Below, piece after piece: positions 60,171-64,000 of a DNA stretch of 64,000 bases. The stretch's first letter is position 1. The number at the start of each line of letters is the position of its first letter. Made by a program: the position numbers and the translations under genes. The notes below the pieces were generated by a model. The model saw only the letters and a list, made by a program, of their open reading frames with translations. It made no database searches and had not been told where the DNA came from. This stretch comes from Metopolophium dirhodum (taxonomy: Eukaryota; Arthropoda; Insecta; Hemiptera; Aphididae), in NCBI RefSeq assembly GCF_019925205.1, contig NC_083560.1, forward strand, positions 101,336,083 to 101,400,082, in the 5' to 3' direction.

Positions 60171-60294
60171 ATTTGTTTTAGGAATACCTGTCCAAATCCA
60201 AATCTATCTCAGTGTAAATCATTATCACGATTTAACTATCACGATACTATCTTAAATCGTAAATACGTAATATTATTATACACATTTATTAAGT

Positions 60295-60425
60295 AAGTGG
60301 ATGTCGCTCTGCTGTACAGTCGGTTCCAAGTGGGTCAATGTATAATGAATTGTATTTAACTTGAATTCAATGATATAGTATCATTGTATAAGAAAAACGA
60401 TTCTGAGCGGAGACGGTTTTTCAGT
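60295..60425 (+). repeat. Repeat family A, left end
   Basis: GTAAGTGGATGTCGCTCTGC through CAATGATATAGTATCATTG to AACGATTCTGAGCGGAGACG; matches the start of 31807-33010. Confidence 0.6.
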
Positions 60426-60889
60426 CTGGATATTTTATATTATTATTATTTATTATAGCCTGTAAGTTGAATTGATATTATAATATTATAATAATTTTTT
60501 ATTCGTTTCTATAGTGATACACAAAGCATTATAAATTAAAATTGTTAGCGGTTTTTAGTAATTTGTCGGTGGTTTTAAATAATTATTGAGAAAATCGAAA
60601 AATTACCTCTCTAAAGTACCATCGTAATCCAATTTGCTAAAAAATAAGAAACAATAGTATGTTAAAATCGAAGCACTGCTTCTGGTAAAAATATTGTATA
60701 CAGAATAAAAAAAAAATAAATAAATAAATAAACACCAAACCACTAGCTTCCTCGCTCCGCTCAGAATCTAAAATAGTAGATCATACAATTTTTAAGAATC
60801 TTAAAGTTATAAGTGACATACTGAGATGGACTGTAAACGGGATTTAGGGGGGAGGGGGAATCTCCCCCATCACCCCTTCAAAATATGTG

Positions 60890-61120
60890 CTTGGGAAAAA
60901 CAAAATAAAAATTAAGGGAAAACCGGCATTTTTACTCAAAATCGATTTTTGTCGTACATAACTCCAAAACAAATAACCGTATTTTCATGAAATTTCCACC
61001 GGTTGCTAATATAAGCATTTTCTATACACGATAAAATTTTTAAAATATTTTGATTTGTTTTGAACTGTTAACGGACATTTTAGTTTCAAAATGTTTAGTT
61101 TTTTTTTTCTATGAATGTCA
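60890..61120 (-). repeat. Repeat family A, reversed fragment
   Basis: GGGAAAACCGGCATTTTTAC, TCTATACACGATAAAATTTT and GAACTGTTAACGGACATTTT match family A text at 6755, 42875 and 42910. Confidence 0.55.
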
Positions 61121-63299
61121 ATTAAATTCCTAATATTGTAGCCATATTTAAATTGGTAATTTATTTTCTCTATTAATACCTAAAATAGGTGGTTAGTAAA
61201 ATATTTAATGATTAATAATAAATAAATAATACAATTTTCTGGAAAAATATGTGCATAATGTTTTGACATATTGTAGAAACATTGTTGAAAGATCCCGAAG
61301 CTTTTATATATTTTTGTGGCTTATAAATTGCAATTCTTTTAACGGCTACAAAATAATATATAGGTAATATTATAAACTGCATTATCATTTATCAACCAAT
61401 TAATACTGACAGCATTTTAGACTTTTTGTTTTTAAATATATAATATATAAGGTATTAAATAATATACAGGTGATTTTTTAAGCTAGATTTCCTTGATTTT
61501 TTTGTTATTTACTCAAATTCTTATTTTTACAATTTTTAATTATCCGTTAAGACCATAATATTATTAAATTTCTGACATTTTTTGTACCAACTGCTTACTT
61601 AAGGAATGTCTTGAGACAATACAAACATCTAATTTTTAAATGAAAACTCCCCTTTTTGCAAATTATTTAGCGGAAATTCTAATGAGTAAAGTTTTTGAGT
61701 TATTAAAATGTTTATGCTAAGGATAATAATCCTTAAAAATGGTTTTATAAAAATGGTTTTATAAAAATATAAACTATCTGTAATATTAGATAGATGTAGA
61801 TAAAAATAATTATGTAGTATTTATTGGTATCATTCTTACAGATTATTTATATTGTTAGATCAGTAGTAATAACCAACATTTTAAAATCATCTAAGCCTCC
61901 ATATGTATCTACTTAACCCATTATGGTATGAATTGGACACTATAATAGTAGGTATATAATTTGTATACTAATAAGAGCCGTATTATATTCTTAAGCATCG
62001 ACTATATGAATACAGCCCTAAGTGACATATAACTTAAGAACTACATAATCTAATTTTGATTTAGACACATCAAATTTTAAAAAAAAAGTTAGCATTGTCA
62101 AAGGATCATCCTTAAGTGGTACAAAAGAATCTAAAATATTCGAAAATATGGTCTTCAATTTCAAATGTATATTTAAAAATTCCAAAAATCAGAATTTGAA
62201 TACATGCATAATTTAAGCGTACAAACAGAGTGAGCATGCTTAAAAAATCATGCTATATAATATAGTATAATAATATTATAGTGTAGGTATACTCAGTACT
62301 CACATTCGATTAACTTACGCAGTGTATCGTAAAACACAACTGTTAATTCAATACAATTTGTAGTAGTTGAATCCAATCCACTAATGTCAATTATAAAACA
62401 TTTTCTGACACTTGACAGTTGATTGTTGACTAAACTATAATAAATTATATAAATATCCCGTAAATTATTATAGCCAAGAGAACGTGATCGTAAAGTTGAT
62501 ACATTTTCTTGGTATAAGTGCTAAAATATAGGTACTGCTAATGTACTAATAATGTAATCAATCAAAAAATTAAAACTCGACAAATCTTCATTATTGTGCG
62601 ATTCTTACGAATTAATGTGGTAGGTACGTAATATTATTTTAACGTTTTATTATTGTAGTGTCGAAAAAAAAAACATAAGAAACCACTATATTGTACCTAC
62701 GCAAAGTTCTTTACCATTTGTGTGATACCTAAATGTGATTATTCGATAAAAAGTTGTAATAAATTACTCCCGATTGCAATCTGGAAGTTTGTTTATAAGC
62801 TCAAATGTATATAACGTATTAACGTCCTCTGCTTATTCAATCCCCACCGTTTTTATGGAGTTCTAAGGAGTTCTTATGCAAAAGTCTAAGGCTATGTGTG
62901 CATATGTCCGTAGTATAAGTAAAGTAACATAAACACATAACCAGCTCAACACTACCGCCATGCATGCATACATTATAATATGATATTACCTATATCAATA
63001 ACTAACTTCACACGTCATATTAATTTAATATTTTGTTTTTTTTTGTCTAAAAGTATTATTAATGTCATAATTCCCAATTAGTTATAGAAACCTTATAGTT
63101 ATCCGATAACATTTCTAAAAACATATTTAAGAAGACGTTTACTTGAAATCAACTTTCTAACATTTGTTAGTTAATTATTAAGATCAATATATTATCGATA
63201 TTTTAAGATTTAAAAATTTAATTTTGAAGTATTTAAGCGTCAAAAAAGTGAAAAAGTAATTTTTAATAAACTTTATATCAAATTTAAACATGTTTTCAG
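61121..63299. other. AT-rich intergenic stretch
   Basis: Nothing supportable seen; no intact frames above chance. Confidence 0.4.
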
Positions 63300-63361
63300 A
63301 ATTGTTTCACTAGGACAGTCGGAACAATTGGCAGATGGGTACATTTTTGTAGAAAACACAG
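63300..63361 (+). CDS. Candidate 62-nt internal exon
   Basis: Acceptor CATGTTTTCAG|A and donor AACACAG|GTGAGATT bracket a frame reading IVSLGQSEQLADGYIFVENT (phase 2 in, phase 1 out). Splice signals and composition are good for this background, but no neighbouring exons were found and no family is recognised. Other parts may lie beyond the right edge or in a long intron. Confidence 0.3.
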
Positions 63362-63507
63362 GTGAGATTGAATTCCTTAAACATCAGTACCTACCTATAT
63401 ATTATTACAAATTACAATGTTAGATGTACTTCATATATTTAAATGATATGCGGGCCGCATACTTTGTCATGTCTAGATCTGCCTTGTTTTCCTTTTTCAA
63501 AGCAGAT

Positions 63508-63655
63508 TCAGAAAAATACAAATAGAAATCGTATTTTTTTTTTCAATTCCTCCATTAGCAATTTATTTTTAGTCAAATGCTCCAATTTTACTTTATAATA
63601 CGATTCCACATAACCCATCATTTTATCTTCGCTCATTTTCAATTCGCCACGAAAC
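63508..63655 (-). CDS. Candidate terminal exon with coiled-coil tail
   Basis: After the acceptor ATACGTTACAG, 48 codons run GELKMSEDKMMGYVESYYK and KLEHLTKNKLLMEELKKKIR to a TGA at 63508-63510. Leu/Lys/Glu spacing suggests an amphipathic helix or coiled coil. Upstream exons would lie beyond 63655, possibly outside the window. The text before the stop (FLFVFF) and the A9 tract hint at a slipped frame, so the true end may differ. Similar helical tails occur in MADF/SANT-type and transposon-derived aphid proteins, but nothing decides this. Confidence 0.35.
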
Positions 63656-64000
63656 CTGTAACGTATAATATTATTTTATTAATTAGAAGATCGACACTTA
63701 TGAAAATCGAGTCATAATCATAATATTATCATAACTTTACATTATCATTCTATTATAATAATTATTATTATGATAATAATTTATGTTATTGTACAACACA
63801 TACACAAGTGTATATTTTACACGACACATGTTTATAATATGCATTTGTAGGTACTCGTAATATGTTTATACATATAATATTATAGACTAATTTTTGTCTT
63901 AATATACTGCTGTGTTTAATATAAATACAAGTTATTGAATTAAAACATACATTTATATAACTAAGATAACATTATAGGTATAACTAAATAGCACAGCTGG

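Noticed and set aside
60042..60296. Plus ORF with poly-glycine
   Set aside because: Created by G20 and G14 homopolymers in a transposon scrap.

Overview
The window looks like a nuclear piece of an insect genome, most probably an aphid. It is about 70% A+T or more, and the motif TAGGTA/TACCTA recurs throughout. Genes are split by introns as short as 64-75 bp. The sequence is dominated by hAT, Tigger, Mutator-like and foldback DNA transposons, with an hAT BED-finger remnant and an RTE-like tail. Nothing suggests bacterial or viral origin: there are no operons, ribosome sites, phage genes or CRISPR arrays. Almost every long open frame is chance or transposon-derived, so I built the real genes from splice sites and codon phase.

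Genes. (1) A complete five-exon minus-strand gene (9243 to 3356) encodes a 319-residue secreted protein with a signal peptide, six cysteines and four N-glycosylation sequons. Every exon junction keeps phase. Its family is not recognised. (2) A four-exon minus-strand animal haem peroxidase remnant (21989 to 20929) carries two in-frame stops, lacks a visible catalytic C-terminal half and has a substituted distal haem motif. (3) A three-exon minus-strand locus (23353 to 22675) of unknown family looks protein-like but has a frameshift and one phase-incompatible junction. (4) Isolated exon candidates lie at 1299-1380, 13220-13281 and 63300-63361 (plus) and 63508-63655 (minus); the last two may belong to genes running past the right edge.

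Mobile DNA fills most of the rest. At least seven hAT-type elements are delimited by terminal inverted repeats and 8-bp target duplications (1771-2838, 9662-10099, 10862-11344, 17526-18459, 28107-29852, 37273-37809, 57879-58547). Two more are less clean (47507-48217, 50334-51014). The element at 28107-29852 still holds a broken BED zinc-finger start and so names the transposase family of the CAGGGCTTGAAACC repeats. Broken hAT transposase also lies at 7593-8510 and 20330-20760. A 547-bp Tigger-type element (5013-5559) sits inside an older foldback element within intron 3 of gene 1. A 945-bp Mutator-like element (59031-59975) keeps an intact 75-codon transposase tail. Others are a 962-bp solo LTR (26858-27819), a second LTR (44096-44515), a 5S-rRNA-related SINE (49049-49324), two Tc1/mariner-size MITEs, and several long-arm foldbacks.

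Layout: 1-9.3 kb secreted-protein gene and its invaded introns; 9.6-20 kb hAT repeats and AT-rich intergenic DNA; 20.3-23.4 kb two decayed genes; 23.5-31 kb a dense nested-transposon block; 31-63 kb repeat relics and AT-rich DNA with no convincing gene except the transposon ORF at 59.5 kb; 63.3-63.7 kb two exon candidates on opposite strands. The three gene loci show no common pathway. The secreted protein and the peroxidase relic could both be extracellular, but nothing links them functionally.
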